Notes: a model not told the origin generated them from the letters alone. A stretch of DNA of 64,000 nt from Aestuariivirga sp. (GCF_020252405.1 NZ_JADCDA010000036.1:1-64000), one strand, 5' to 3'. Counted from the stretch's first letter, positions 9,595 to 18,300 are shown. A program made the numbers and translations.

Positions 9595-11680
9595 CGGTCA
9601 ATCCCGCCACCTTGAGCCCGAAGGCATGGACGAAGGCCACCTCCCTCAGCCTGTCGAAACGGCCCGACGCGCCGCCGTGGCCCGCTCCCATGTTGGTCTT
9701 CAACAGAAGCAAGTTGTCGTCGGTCTTCAGTTCACGGAGCTTCGCCACCCATTTGGCGGGCTCCCAGTAGGTGACGCGCGGGTCGGTGAGGCCGCCGACC
9801 GCAAGGATGTTCGGGTAGGCCCTGGCCTCGACCCGGTCATAGGGAGAATAGGCCATGATGTTTTCATAGGCCTCCTTCGACTCGATGGGGTTTCCCCACT
9901 CGGGCCATTCGGGAGGCGTCAGCGGCAGCGTGTCGTCCAGCATGGTGGTGAGCACATCGACGAAGGGAACTTCCGCGATGATGCCGCGGAACAGCTCGGG
10001 CGCCATGTTGGCCACGGCCCCCATCAGCATGCCGCCGGCGGAGCCGCCCTGCGCCACGATGTTTCCTTTCCGCGTGAAGCCTTCGCGCGCGAGGAACTCG
10101 GCGCAGGAGATGAAGTCGCGGAAAGTGTTCTGCTTCATATCCATCTTGCCGGTCTTGTACCAGCGGCGGCCCTTCTCCTGCCCGCCGCGAATATGCGCGG
10201 TGGCATGGATGAAGCCGCGGTCCACCAGCGACAGGATGTTGGTGTTGAAGCCCGCCGGCAGCGAGATGCCATAGGAGCCATATCCATAAAGCCAGAGGGG
10301 AGCGGAGCCGTCGAGCTTCGTGCCCTTGCGGTAAAGCAGGGTGACGGGGATCGTCTCGCCGTCATGGGCGGGGGCCATCAGGCGGCGGGTGACGTATTGC
10401 GACGGGTCATGGCCGCTCGGCACCTCTTGCGTCTTCCGCAGCACGCGGGTTCTCGTCTTCATGTCATAGTCAAAGACCTGTGCCGGCGTGGTGGGGGATG
10501 AATAGATGAAGCGCAGCGTGCCGGTGTCGAACTCGCGCATCTCGCCGAAGCCAAGCGAATAGGCCTCCTCGTCGAAGGCGATGGCGTGTTCCTCGCCCGT
10601 CTCCATGTTGCGCACGACGATGCGCGGCAAGGCGTTCTCGCGCTCCATGCGCACGAGCCAGTCCTTCAGCACGATATAGGAGACGATGAAGACGCCGGGC
10701 CGGTGGGGGATCAGGTCCCGCCAGTTCTCCCTGCGCGGATCCGACACGGGCGCGGTGACGAGCTTGTAGTCCTCGGCACCGCCCTCATTGGTGCGGATGA
10801 TGAACTGGTCGGCCCGGTGCTCGATGTCATATTCGATGCCTTCGGCGCGCGGCGCCACGAGGCGCGGCTTTTCATCGGGCTTCTTGGCGTCGATCAGCCA
10901 GATCTCGGAGGTGTCATGGTCGTGGATATCGATGGTGATCCACTGTTCCGAACTGGTCATGCCCACGCCGGTGAACTTGCCGGCGTCCTTCTCCTCGTGG
11001 ACCAGCGCATCGGCCGATTGCTCCGTACCCAGAATATGACGGAAGGTTTTCAGCGGTCGGTGGTTGTCGTCCTGGAGCGTATAGAAGAAGCTCCCGCCGT
11101 CGGCGGCCCAGGTGGCTTCGCCCGTGGTGTTCTCCAGCACGTCCTTGTGCCCGGCGCCGGTTGCCGCATCGCGCAGGCGGAGCTCGTAGAACTCCGAGCC
11201 ATTGCCGTCGAAGGACCAGGCGATGAGGTTCTGGCCGGGCGACAGGTCGATGCCGCCGAAGCGGAAGTAGCCGCGGTCCTTCGCCAGCGCGTTGCCGTCG
11301 AGGAGGATCTGCTCCGGTCCGTCCTTGCCGCGCGGCTTGCGGCAATAGAGCGGGTGCTGGCCGCCCGTGACGTAGCGCGAATAATACTCCCACGCGCCAT
11401 CGGGGGCAGGCGCCGAGGAGTCGTCCTCCCTGATGCGGCCCTTGAGTTCGGCGAACAGCGTTTCCTGCAGCGCCTTCGTGCCGGCCATGACGGCCTCGTG
11501 ATAGGCGTTCTCGCCCTCGAGGAAGGCGCGGATTTCGGCGGGCAGCAGGGAGGGGTCGTGCATCACCTCCTGCCAGTTCGGGGCCTTCAGCCAGTGATAG
11601 TCGTCGCGCTTCTCATGGCCGTGCCAGGTTTCGGCGCGCGGGCGCTTTTGCGCCCGCGGCGGCTTCGGGATATCGGCCAT
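9584..11680 (-). CDS. ptrB: Oligopeptidase B (prolyl oligopeptidase family S9A)
   Basis: This cytoplasmic serine peptidase cleaves short peptides after basic residues. It has the expected N-terminal beta-propeller (roughly residues 70-410) and a C-terminal alpha/beta-hydrolase domain. The nucleophile serine is in AQGGSAGGMLMG and the catalytic histidine in MGAGHGGASGRFDRL. The start MADIPKPPRAQKRP was chosen over the track start because it follows the msrB stop by two bases; the 17 extra codons would overlap msrB. The length of 698 residues is normal for the family. Confidence 0.92.
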   Translation of the reverse strand: MADIPKPPRAQKRPRAETWHGHEKRDDYHWLKAPNWQEVMHDPSLLPAEIRAFLEGENAYHEAVMAGTKALQETLFAELKGRIREDDSSAPAPDGAWEYYSRYVTGGQHPLYCRKPRGKDGPEQILLDGNALAKDRGYFRFGGIDLSPGQNLIAWSFDGNGSEFYELRLRDAATGAGHKDVLENTTGEATWAADGGSFFYTLQDDNHRPLKTFRHILGTEQSADALVHEEKDAGKFTGVGMTSSEQWITIDIHDHDTSEIWLIDAKKPDEKPRLVAPRAEGIEYDIEHRADQFIIRTNEGGAEDYKLVTAPVSDPRRENWRDLIPHRPGVFIVSYIVLKDWLVRMERENALPRIVVRNMETGEEHAIAFDEEAYSLGFGEMREFDTGTLRFIYSSPTTPAQVFDYDMKTRTRVLRKTQEVPSGHDPSQYVTRRLMAPAHDGETIPVTLLYRKGTKLDGSAPLWLYGYGSYGISLPAGFNTNILSLVDRGFIHATAHIRGGQEKGRRWYKTGKMDMKQNTFRDFISCAEFLAREGFTRKGNIVAQGGSAGGMLMGAVANMAPELFRGIIAEVPFVDVLTTMLDDTLPLTPPEWPEWGNPIESKEAYENIMAYSPYDRVEARAYPNILAVGGLTDPRVTYWEPAKWVAKLRELKTDDNLLLLKTNMGAGHGGASGRFDRLREVAFVHAFGLKVAGLTDAR

Positions 11681-11682
11681 GT

Positions 11683-12084
11683 TCAGGCTTTCCCTTCCGG
11701 CTCGAAATTCATGGCGACACCGTTCATGCAATAGCGCAGGCCCGTGGGCTGCGGCCCGTCAGGGAAGACATGGCCCAGGTGCCCGCCGCAATTGGCGCAA
11801 TGCACTTCCGTCCGGCGCATGAACCAGGACCGGTCCTCGGAGGCGCCAACCGCATCCTCCGCGATCGGCGCGAAGAAACTGGGCCAGCCGGTGCCCGACT
11901 CATATTTGGCGCTGGAGGCGAACAGCGGCTTTCCGCAACCGGCGCAGTGGAACACGCCCTTGCGCTTTTCCGAATTGAGAGGGCTGGTGCCGGCCCTTTC
12001 CGTGCCGTGCTCGCGAAGCACACGGTAGGCCTCGGGCGACAGGGACTGCCGCCAGTCGGCTTCGGATTTTTCGAATTTGCTCAT
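11683..12084 (-). CDS. msrB: Peptide-methionine (R)-S-oxide reductase
   Basis: The enzyme repairs oxidised methionine (R-sulfoxide) in proteins. The 133-residue form starts at MSKFEKSEADWR; the longer track ORF has no supporting features. Two zinc CxxC pairs are visible (HCAGCGKPLF and HCANCGGHLGHVF), and the catalytic cysteine is in GLRYCMNGVAMNF. It is first in a tight cluster with ptrB and the cysteine hydrolase, suggesting a shared protein-quality role. Confidence 0.95.
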   Translation of the reverse strand: MSKFEKSEADWRQSLSPEAYRVLREHGTERAGTSPLNSEKRKGVFHCAGCGKPLFASSAKYESGTGWPSFFAPIAEDAVGASEDRSWFMRRTEVHCANCGGHLGHVFPDGPQPTGLRYCMNGVAMNFEPEGKA

Positions 12085-12132
12085 TTGTGTCTCTCTTTCC
12101 AACCCCAATGTGGAGGATTGGCGCCGAAATGT

Positions 12133-12193
12133 GAAGCGCCGCCGGGCGCTTCGCAATCTGGTGAAGGATTGCGTTAAGCACGGCGCGCCGTGC
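12133..12193. other. Two inverted repeats in the msrB/DUF2336 divergent gap
   Basis: GAAGCGCC-GCCG-GGCGCTTC can form a hairpin, and 26 bases further GCACGGCGCGCCGTGC is a perfect 16-base palindrome. They lie between divergent genes, so they could be operator or leader elements. GC-rich sequence makes chance palindromes more likely, so the regulatory reading is weak. Confidence 0.3.
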
Positions 12194-12273
12194 CCGCCCC
12201 GGCTACGACCCGGACACTCCGGCTTTAATCAAATCCTCAACCATCCCTGCGCCTGCTGCGGGAAGAGGACAAG

Positions 12274-13500
12274 ATGCAGCCACACGAGCCCATGCCTGCC
12301 GGAGAACTGCTTCCGCACCGCGGCACGGCGCAGTCCTTCCGGCTGCTCGCGGCCAGGCTGCGCCGCACCGCGCAGCCGGAGCCGGCACCCGTTCCGGCGC
12401 GGCAAGCGGCTGCGCCTCGCCCCGTTCCGGCGCTGCTTGCCATTGCGCCGCCCGCCGCCGCAGCACCCGAAACGGGCGAGGCGGCCACCGCATTGCTCGA
12501 CATCATGTGGGGCGCAACGGACCTTTCGCCGCAGGAGCGCGCTATGGCGGGGGATACGCTGCTGCTGCTGCTGCCGCGCCTCTCCGCCGCCGACGTCGCC
12601 ATGCTGGCGGAGCGCATCGCGGCGATGGACCGGCCCCCGCCGCTGCTCGTCTCCCGCCTGCTTGGCGATCCGCGTCTCGAAGTCGGCGGCGTGGTTCTGG
12701 AGCGCGCGCAAAACCTTGCCCCGGAGGACCTGGTGGAGGCCGGCCGCGACGCCGATTCGGACCGCCTTCGGCTGCTCGCGCGGCGGCGCAGCGTTCCGCG
12801 CGCGGTGGCCGCCCGCCTGGTGCAGGCGGGCGACCTGTTGAGCCTGTTGGCGCTGCTGCGCAACCCGGACGCCGAACTGTCGTTCGAGTCCTTCTTCCAT
12901 CTGTCGCAGATGGCGGGCCAGCACCCGGCCCTGCAGGCGCCGCTGGCGCTGCGCGCGGACCTGCCGCTGGCGGTGGCGCTCGACCTGCTGTGGCGGCTGC
13001 CGCCGGAGCTGCGCCGGGTGATCATGTCGCGCTTTCTGTCGGATTCCGCCGCGCTCTCGCGCCTGCTGGCGATCGCGCTGGCGGCGGGCGCGGGCGGAGC
13101 GGCGGGCATTCCGGCGCAGGCCGACGTCGATGCGGCGCTCGAACCGTTTTTCGCCGGCCGGCCTGGCGATGCGGCCGTCCCCCTCTCCACCCTCACGGGG
13201 GTGGCGGCGGAAACGGCCGGGCGCATCCTCGCGGATGAAGAGGGCGAGGCGCTGGTGGTGCTGCTGAAGGCGCTTGGCCTCGGCCGCGCGCATTGCGACG
13301 GCGTGCTCGACCGGCTGCGGCAGTCCGGCGGTCCGCTGCGCCAGGACCGTCCGCCCGAAGAGCTGAAGGCGGTGTTCGACTCGCTGTCCTCCACCAAGGC
13401 GCGCGTGCTTCTGGTCTATTGGGACTGGTTCGTCCGCAAGGCCGGGCCCTATGCGGCGGTGAGCGGGCCGGGCCTTGTTGAAGCCGCGCCGCTCGCCTAA
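12274..13500 (+). CDS. DUF2336 domain-containing protein
   Basis: This 408-residue alanine/leucine-rich protein matches the alphaproteobacterial DUF2336 family, best seen in the ending FDSLSSTKARVLLVYWDWF. The body looks like stacked helical repeats with repeated LLRNPDAELSFESF-type units. No enzyme motif or signal peptide is visible. GAGGAC stands five bases before the ATG. It is followed 34 bases later by a MucR-type regulator. DUF2336 proteins have been linked to cell-cycle or signalling contexts, but its role here is unknown. Confidence 0.75.
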   Translation: MQPHEPMPAGELLPHRGTAQSFRLLAARLRRTAQPEPAPVPARQAAAPRPVPALLAIAPPAAAAPETGEAATALLDIMWGATDLSPQERAMAGDTLLLLLPRLSAADVAMLAERIAAMDRPPPLLVSRLLGDPRLEVGGVVLERAQNLAPEDLVEAGRDADSDRLRLLARRRSVPRAVAARLVQAGDLLSLLALLRNPDAELSFESFFHLSQMAGQHPALQAPLALRADLPLAVALDLLWRLPPELRRVIMSRFLSDSAALSRLLAIALAAGAGGAAGIPAQADVDAALEPFFAGRPGDAAVPLSTLTGVAAETAGRILADEEGEALVVLLKALGLGRAHCDGVLDRLRQSGGPLRQDRPPEELKAVFDSLSSTKARVLLVYWDWFVRKAGPYAAVSGPGLVEAAPLA

Positions 13501-13534
13501 ACAGAGGCGGCTCTTCAAGGGAAACCCGCCGCGG

Positions 13535-13942
13535 ATGGACACCAAGCCCACGCTCATCGAACTCGCCTCGCAGATCGTGGCGGCCTATGTCGGTCGAAAC
13601 ACGGTCGAGCAGGCGGACCTGCCGAAGCTCATAACCGAGGTTCACAAGGCGCTGGAACAGGCGGCGGGACCGCCGCCGCGAAGGCAGGACGCCAGTGAAG
13701 CAAGGCCCCCGGTGAGCGTGAAGAAGTCCATCACGCCGGACTATCTCGTCTGCCTCGAGGACGGCAAGAAGTTCAAATCGCTGAAGCGCCATTTGCGGAC
13801 CCATTTCAACCTCACGCCCGAGCAGTACCGCGAGAAGTGGAACCTGCCCGCGGATTATCCCATGGTGGCCCCGAACTACGCCACCTCCCGCTCCAGGCTC
13901 GCCAAGACCATGGGGCTCGGCCAGCGCAACAAAGCGCGCTGA
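13535..13942 (+). CDS. mucR: MucR/Ros family zinc-finger transcriptional regulator
   Basis: This 135-residue DNA-binding protein has the family's C2H2 zinc finger CLEDGKKFKSLKRHLRTH (around residues 70-87), followed by the conserved FNLTPEQYREKWNLPADYPM block. The N-terminal helix IELASQIVAAYVGRNTV drives oligomerisation in the family. MucR proteins are H-NS-like silencers controlling exopolysaccharide, motility and symbiosis or virulence genes. The start MDTKPTLIE is the one matching the family; the track ORF runs 20 codons upstream into the DUF2336 gene. Many alphaproteobacteria carry several paralogues. Confidence 0.93.
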   Translation: MDTKPTLIELASQIVAAYVGRNTVEQADLPKLITEVHKALEQAAGPPPRRQDASEARPPVSVKKSITPDYLVCLEDGKKFKSLKRHLRTHFNLTPEQYREKWNLPADYPMVAPNYATSRSRLAKTMGLGQRNKAR

Positions 13943-14051
13943 GCCGCAAGCCCTGAGATTTCATTCTGGCCGACTCTTGCGGATCGGCCATTCACGATTC
14001 ATAAATGAGTCGTTCGGGCGGGGCATCGATTCGCAAGGGGCGGCGGCGGCA

Positions 14052-14549
14052 ATGGGTTCGGTCAACATCGCGTTCAGGGCACAGCTGGTGGTGCCCGAAC
14101 AGCGCCAGCTTTATGACTACTGGCTGTCACGCGCCGGGCCGGGAACGCTTCCCACAAGGGCCGACATCAATCCCGCCGACATTCCGCGGCTGCTGCCTTA
14201 TATCAGCCTGATCGAGGTCGGCCCCTCGCTTGAAACCTCGCGCGTGCGTCTGGCGGGCACCAGGCTGCGCGATGTGTTCGACCGCGAGATCACCGGCCTG
14301 CACATCGACGATCTCGACCTCGGACCCAAGCGCGACTACTGGATGACGGCCTACCGCCACACGGCGGTCGATGGCAAGCCCACCCAGGGCATCGTGCGCG
14401 GGCCCCGGGTGAACAAGGAGCACCTGGTGCAATACTGGGTGCGCCTGCCTCTGGCCGCGCCCTGCGGCGCGGGCATCCGCATGATACTCGGCATCGATTA
14501 TTTCCTCTCCGGCCTCGAGGACGAGCAGCGCCAGGCCGGCACAGGCTGA
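14052..14549 (+). CDS. PAS domain-containing protein (PAS_5 family)
   Basis: This protein of about 165 residues matches the alphaproteobacterial PAS_5 family. Typical blocks are LYDYWLSRAGPGTLPTRADINP and IPRLLPYISLIEV, then RVRLAGTRLRDVFDREITG and the C-terminal FFLSG. It has no output domain, so it probably acts as a stand-alone sensor or adaptor, or as a flagellar/cell-cycle linked protein. The start MGSVNIAFRA was taken as the most family-like; an upstream start would add 25 unusual residues. Confidence 0.75.
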   Translation: MGSVNIAFRAQLVVPEQRQLYDYWLSRAGPGTLPTRADINPADIPRLLPYISLIEVGPSLETSRVRLAGTRLRDVFDREITGLHIDDLDLGPKRDYWMTAYRHTAVDGKPTQGIVRGPRVNKEHLVQYWVRLPLAAPCGAGIRMILGIDYFLSGLEDEQRQAGTG

Positions 14550-14671
14550 TCCCCGCCCCGTCCGCCGGCCGCGTGCGTGGGAATTCAAGCACATAGGAAA
14601 TCAATCAAAACGGGTATTGATTCCTGTTTTGTTCTCCACCATATTGAAGGCCTTGTGAGGAGGAAGCCGCC

Positions 14672-15223
14672 ATGCGTGAGACCCGTGAGACCCGTGAGAC
14701 CCGTGAAACCCGTGAGACATCCGCCGCCGCCCCGCTGTTCAACGATGCCGAAAGCCCGCTTACCTGGCTGCGCGCGCGCCGCGGCAAGGACGGCAAGCCG
14801 CTGATTTCGGAGGCGCAGTTCCTCGCGGGCGAGCGGCTGCGCGCCGATTTCGAGCGCGCCCTTCTGGCGCGGCGCACCACGCTGAACTGGGACCTCGCCG
14901 GTGCGGGAAGCCGTTGCGGCAATGTTGCCGCCGATATGAGCGACGAGGCCATGGCCGCCCGCCGGCGCTATCACGCCGCAATCGACAGCGTGGGCCCCGA
15001 GCTGGCCTCGATCCTCGCGCAGGTGTGCTGCCTTTCGGCCGGCATCGAGCAGGCGGAGCGCGTGCTGCGGCTTCCCGCCCGCAGCGGCCGCGCCGTGCTG
15101 GGCCTCGCCCTCAACGCGCTCGCCCGCCACTATGGCCTGGCCGGGGCGGTGCGGCGCGACGGCATCGCCGGATGGGGGCTCGACGGTTACAAGCCGTCGC
15201 TCAACGGCGGACGTCAGCCGTGA
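14672..15223 (+). CDS. DUF6456 domain-containing protein with RET repeat N-terminus
   Basis: The 183-residue product matches a small Rhizobiales family (DUF6456): SPLTWLRARRGKDGKPLIS, FLAGERLRADFERA and ARRTTLNWDL are the conserved blocks. A GGAGG site precedes the ATG. The first 16 codons are a perfect-to-near-perfect RET tripeptide repeat encoded by a tandem 9-mer, absent from the conserved core, so the length of this N-terminus may vary between strains. Its stop overlaps the convergent sufE-like gene by ten bases. The function is not known; family members are often described as helix-turn-helix-like. Confidence 0.75.
   Translation: MRETRETRETRETRETSAAAPLFNDAESPLTWLRARRGKDGKPLISEAQFLAGERLRADFERALLARRTTLNWDLAGAGSRCGNVAADMSDEAMAARRRYHAAIDSVGPELASILAQVCCLSAGIEQAERVLRLPARSGRAVLGLALNALARHYGLAGAVRRDGIAGWGLDGYKPSLNGGRQP
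14675..14719 (+). repeat. Five tandem copies of a 9-bp unit
   Basis: The unit CGTGAGACC occurs three times exactly, then as CGTGAAACC and CGTGAGACA. It begins right after the start codon and encodes the RET repeat. Copy number is a multiple of three bases, so slippage would change length without shifting frame. Confidence 0.95.
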
Positions 15224-15660
15224 AGGGCGGCCTGCGCATCGGCCTTGATGCGCCCGATCATCGAGGCGAATCCGTTGGAGCGCTGCTGGGTGAGGTGGCC
15301 CGAAAGGCCCAGCTTGCCCAGGATCTCGCCTGCATCGGTGGCAAGAATGTCCCGCGCGGTCTTGCCCGAATAGATCATGAAGGCGATTGCGATGAGGCCC
15401 TTGACGATCAGCGCATCGCTGTCGCCCCGGAAGGCCAGGACGGGATCGTCCCCGGCGCCACTGACGGCGGTGGCGATCCACACCTGGCTGGCGCAGCCCT
15501 TGACCTTGTTTTCCGCGGTGCGGTCGGCGCCGGGCAGCGGGGCAAGCTCGCGGCCAAGCTCGATCACATGGCGATAGCGGTCCTCCCAGTCGTCCATGAC
15601 GTCGAAGTCGGCCAGAAGGTCATCGATGGCAGTCAAGGCTTGGGGCTTTCCCGGTTGCAT
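15214..15660 (-). CDS. sufE: SufE family sulfur-transfer protein
   Basis: SufE accepts persulfide sulfur from the cysteine desulfurase SufS for Fe-S cluster assembly. The 148-residue product has the acceptor cysteine in NKVKGCASQVWI (around residue 54) and the family block DALIVKGLIAIAFMIYSGKT. The C-terminal stretch GHLTQQRSNGFASMIGRI is also typical. The start MQPGKPQAL was chosen because upstream residues in the long ORF do not resemble the family. No suf operon is adjacent. It converges on the DUF6456 gene. Confidence 0.92.
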   Translation of the reverse strand: MQPGKPQALTAIDDLLADFDVMDDWEDRYRHVIELGRELAPLPGADRTAENKVKGCASQVWIATAVSGAGDDPVLAFRGDSDALIVKGLIAIAFMIYSGKTARDILATDAGEILGKLGLSGHLTQQRSNGFASMIGRIKADAQAALHG

Positions 15661-15692
15661 GGCGACTGAGATAGGCCGCGGAAGGCGGAAGC

Positions 15693-16109
15693 TCAACCTT
15701 CTTGCGCGGGCCCCCGCCATGGCGGCACGAGATCGTCGAGGCCCAGCGTCGACCGGCCACCGGAAGCATTGCCGGACGGCGGCGGAAAATCGCCCTCGAC
15801 GGTGATCGCGGCGGATGGACCCGAGAGCCGCGGGCCACCCTTGCCGCCATCCCAGGCCCAGCCCCACAGCAACGAGGCGGAGTAGAGCAGCTTGCCCTGC
15901 AGCTTGGATCCCAGATAGCCGGCCACCGCGCAGACATCCGGCTGGCGGCTGCAGAAGGACCAGGCATCGGAGGCCGCGGAACCGGCGGACGACAGCATAT
16001 CGATGGTGGAGGGCTGATCGGGATCGGGCCCTTTTGCCAGCTCTTCCGGCGGCGAGGGCAGCAGCAGCCCCGCCGCCCCCAGCAAGACGATCGTTCGGAC
16101 AACCCGCAT
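15693..16109 (-). CDS. DUF5330 domain-containing exported protein
   Basis: This 138-residue protein is related to the Rhizobiales DUF5330 family. An N-terminal hydrophobic segment (VRTIVLLGAAGLLLP) is a signal or anchor. The core motif DAWSFCSRQPDVCAVAGYLGSKLQGKLLYSA has two cysteines that may form a disulfide in the periplasm. It lies 32 bases upstream of the sufE-like gene on the same strand and diverges from a peptidoglycan-binding gene. Its role is unknown; a cell-envelope function is inferred from the location and neighbour. Confidence 0.7.
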   Translation of the reverse strand: MRVVRTIVLLGAAGLLLPSPPEELAKGPDPDQPSTIDMLSSAGSAASDAWSFCSRQPDVCAVAGYLGSKLQGKLLYSASLLWGWAWDGGKGGPRLSGPSAAITVEGDFPPPSGNASGGRSTLGLDDLVPPWRGPAQEG

Positions 16110-16154
16110 CCCCGGCCCGTTCTCCCGTTTTCCTGCTGATTTATAACCGGAGTG

Positions 16155-16184
16155 TTGACGGCGGTTGAAGGGACTGGGCTTATA
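16155..16184 (+). promoter_or_regulatory. Candidate sigma70 promoter for the peptidoglycan-binding gene
   Basis: TTGACG, an 18-base spacer and CTTATA form a reasonable housekeeping promoter in the divergent gap, pointing toward the peptidoglycan-binding gene about 115 bases downstream. Confidence 0.4.
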
Positions 16185-16300
16185 TTGCGTTAAAACGTGT
16201 TCCGCGACGCCCCCGCCGGAAAGGCCGCGTTAACCTCGCCGGGTGCAAGTTCTGAGCTTACGGGAACAAACAGGATCAAAAGTGAAGCCAGGCCGGCGTC

Positions 16301-16972
16301 ATGCGTGAGATGATGGAAAAGCAGGGCCGCGGATTGAGGATCGTGCCCCTCGCCGCCTGGAGCCTGTCCGCCGTCATGTCTGCCGCAATCGCCGGCAATG
16401 CCCTGTTCGGGCAGAATGCCGCGGGCCGCGCCGCGCAGGCTTCCATCGATCCCGCCGCGGATGCGGCTGGCGACATCGCGCCCCCGGGCGGACGCACCAT
16501 TCAGCTGAAGTTCGACCCCGTGGTCGAGGCTGTGCAGCGCGAGCTGCTGTGGGCGGGTTATTACAAGGGCTCCGTCGATGGCGTGAATGGCCGCAAAACG
16601 CGGCAGGCGATCGCTGCCTATCAGCGGGCGATGGGCCTCACGGCTGACGGCCAGCCCTCGGGCGGCCTGGCCGAGCACATCCGCTTCACCCGCGAGGTGT
16701 CCGAGGCCTCGCTGTTCACCGGCACGGTGGCGGCCGCGCCAGATGCCGAGCAGCGCGCCGCCATCCGCCGCGTGCAGACCGGACTTGCCGACCTTGGTTA
16801 CAGCCCCGGCGAAATCAACGGCGGGCTGACGCGCGAAACACGCGATGCGATCATCGCCTTCCAGCGCGACCACAAGCTCGGCGAAACCGGCGAGGTGAGC
16901 GGCGAACTCATCGCCGAACTCGACAAGCTGAGTGGCGAGGCCGAGGCCGGTTCCGGCGCGGCGGCGCCGTAA
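16301..16972 (+). CDS. Membrane-anchored protein with two peptidoglycan-binding domains
   Basis: The 223-residue product has an N-terminal hydrophobic segment (around residues 14-34, LAAWSLSAVMSAAIAGNAL), then two PG_binding_1 domains. The first (about 70-120) contains VQRELLWAGYYKGSVDGVNGRKTRQAIAAYQ, and the second (about 150-205) contains VQTGLADLGYSPGEINGGLTRETRDAIIAFQ. Such proteins bind cell-wall peptidoglycan in the periplasm; no catalytic domain is present. The DUF1491 gene follows with almost no spacing. Confidence 0.88.
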   Translation: MREMMEKQGRGLRIVPLAAWSLSAVMSAAIAGNALFGQNAAGRAAQASIDPAADAAGDIAPPGGRTIQLKFDPVVEAVQRELLWAGYYKGSVDGVNGRKTRQAIAAYQRAMGLTADGQPSGGLAEHIRFTREVSEASLFTGTVAAAPDAEQRAAIRRVQTGLADLGYSPGEINGGLTRETRDAIIAFQRDHKLGETGEVSGELIAELDKLSGEAEAGSGAAAP

Positions 16973-16976
16973 CGCG

Positions 16977-17312
16977 TTGCGGCTCAAATCCGCGATCTGG
17001 GTGTCCGCCTTCCTGCGCCGCTGCATGGTGCAGGGGATCTTCGGCGCGGTGGTGAAGAAGGGCGCCGAGGAAGCGGGCGCTGTGCATGTCATTGTCAATC
17101 ATCTCGACGGCACATGCCACATGCTGGGGCCCGCCCCGGGCGGGGCCTGTGACGAAACCGGCGAGCGGCGCTGGATCGCGGAGATCGCGCCGCCGCAGTC
17201 GGCGGCAGACGCCATGGCGCTGCTCCAACGCCGCATGCGCTTCGATCCCGACCTGTGGATCGTCGAGGTGGAGGACACCAAGGGCACGGCGGGACTCGAC
17301 ACAGGCGCTTAA
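16977..17312 (+). CDS. DUF1491 family protein
   Basis: The sequence RLKSAIWVSAFLRRCMVQG is the characteristic opening of the DUF1491 family, followed by GAVHVIVNHLDGTCHMLGP and FDPDLWIVEVED. The best start is a TTG directly before the conserved RLKSAIW; the track start (a GTG 15 codons earlier) lies inside the upstream gene and encodes a non-conserved arginine-rich stretch. About 111 residues. The function is unknown. Four bases separate this start from the upstream stop, so it is likely translationally coupled. Confidence 0.78.
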   Translation: MRLKSAIWVSAFLRRCMVQGIFGAVVKKGAEEAGAVHVIVNHLDGTCHMLGPAPGGACDETGERRWIAEIAPPQSAADAMALLQRRMRFDPDLWIVEVEDTKGTAGLDTGA

Positions 17313-17378
17313 GGGCTTGTTAACCATGTTGCGCAAGTTTGGGCGCATGGAGTCGTCCGCAACGCGAAGGTTCACGAA

Positions 17379-17582
17379 ATGCCAGCCCGTCGAACAGCCG
17401 CCATCATCGATTTCCCGCTTGACCGGGCGCGCCCGCCGCGCGGCGGCGCGGCGGGCGCGAGCGCGGAGGTGCTGATCTTCACCGGCGTGCGCGTCGAGCG
17501 CATGTACGACCTCGCCGAACGCCTGCCACAGGCGCGCTCGGGCCATGTGTCCAATGCGCGGATGGACGTCGATTTCTGGTGA
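17379..17582 (+). CDS. Small conserved-looking hypothetical protein
   Basis: This is a 67-residue product with an arginine-rich centre and a tyrosine/aspartate-rich end (VLIFTGVRVERM...MDVDFW). Good coding character and a clean position between DUF1491 and a repeat support a real gene. I recognise similarity in style to short Rhizobiales hypotheticals but no named family. No signal peptide or membrane segment is present. Confidence 0.55.
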   Translation: MPARRTAAIIDFPLDRARPPRGGAAGASAEVLIFTGVRVERMYDLAERLPQARSGHVSNARMDVDFW

Positions 17583-17599
17583 AAGCCTTGGGGCCCGGA

Positions 17600-17700
17600 G
17601 CACGATCCGCAAAAGTGGAACCGCTTTTGCGATAAGATCATGCTGAAGTTTTTTTATATGGCGCATGTTACGTCCAGGCGATTCCGCCTGAACGGATCAT
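17600..17700. repeat. Dispersed rhizobial-type palindromic repeat, family C copy 1
   Basis: GATCCGCAAAAGTGGAACCGCTTTTGCGATAAGATCATGCT is a diverged copy of the element that flanks the feuQ-like gene at 45.9 and 47.4 kb. The downstream part (GGCGCATG...CAGGCGATTCCGCCTGAACGGATCATG) also resembles sequence after the 45.9 kb copy, so the full element is about 100 bases. It lies between converging genes. Confidence 0.8.
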
Positions 17701-17730
17701 GGGCCATGGCCTTCGCCCCATTCTCCGCCG

Positions 17731-18300
17731 TCAGCTCTCCCCCGCCGGCCCCGCCGCGCAGCGTGACCGGGCCACCTGTCTGGCCGCGAGATCGCGCAGG
17801 CCGATTTCCGGGGTGGGATACCACACCACGGCAAGCCCGCGCGGTTCGGGCGAGGTTACGGTCCAGCCCGAGTCGGTCCCGTCGGCCGCTTCCTTCTCGG
17901 TGGACTTGAGGATCTGCTCGATGAGGCCCGGCGCCCGCGACAGGCTGACCGTGAAGCTGTTGGCGCCGGACTGGCGGTTGTTCACCGAATAGATGGCCTC
18001 CGCCTTGTCGGTGTAGATGGTGGTGATCCAGAAGCCGTCCGGCAGTTCGGCGGCGAAGGTCACGTTGCCCTTGGCCACGTCGAAGACGCAGACGCCCGTG
18101 ACGCCAAAGCGCGGCAGGCCCGGAAACAGCCTCGCCTGTTCCCCGGGCGAAAGAATGAAGAAGCTGTTCCTGCCATGCGCATCCGCCAGCTCACGCACCT
18201 CGCGCGAGAACCACCAGGCCGGCACGAAGAGCGCGAAGGCGGAGTGCGCCGCCACCCCGGCCACTGCCGCCACCAGCAGCCAGTAAAGGTGCTTTCTCAT
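17731..18300 (-). CDS. DUF1254 domain-containing membrane-anchored protein
   Basis: This 189-residue protein has an N-terminal membrane segment (YWLLVAAVAGVAAHSAFALFVP) and a periplasmic domain containing RNSFFILSPGEQARLFPGLP and FAAELPDGFWITTIYTDKAEAIYSVN, the DUF1254 pattern. In many bacteria DUF1254 and DUF1214 lie in one larger protein; here they are two short genes. The start overlaps the upstream DUF1214 gene by four bases. The function is unknown. Confidence 0.75.
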   Translation of the reverse strand: MRKHLYWLLVAAVAGVAAHSAFALFVPAWWFSREVRELADAHGRNSFFILSPGEQARLFPGLPRFGVTGVCVFDVAKGNVTFAAELPDGFWITTIYTDKAEAIYSVNNRQSGANSFTVSLSRAPGLIEQILKSTEKEAADGTDSGWTVTSPEPRGLAVVWYPTPEIGLRDLAARQVARSRCAAGPAGES

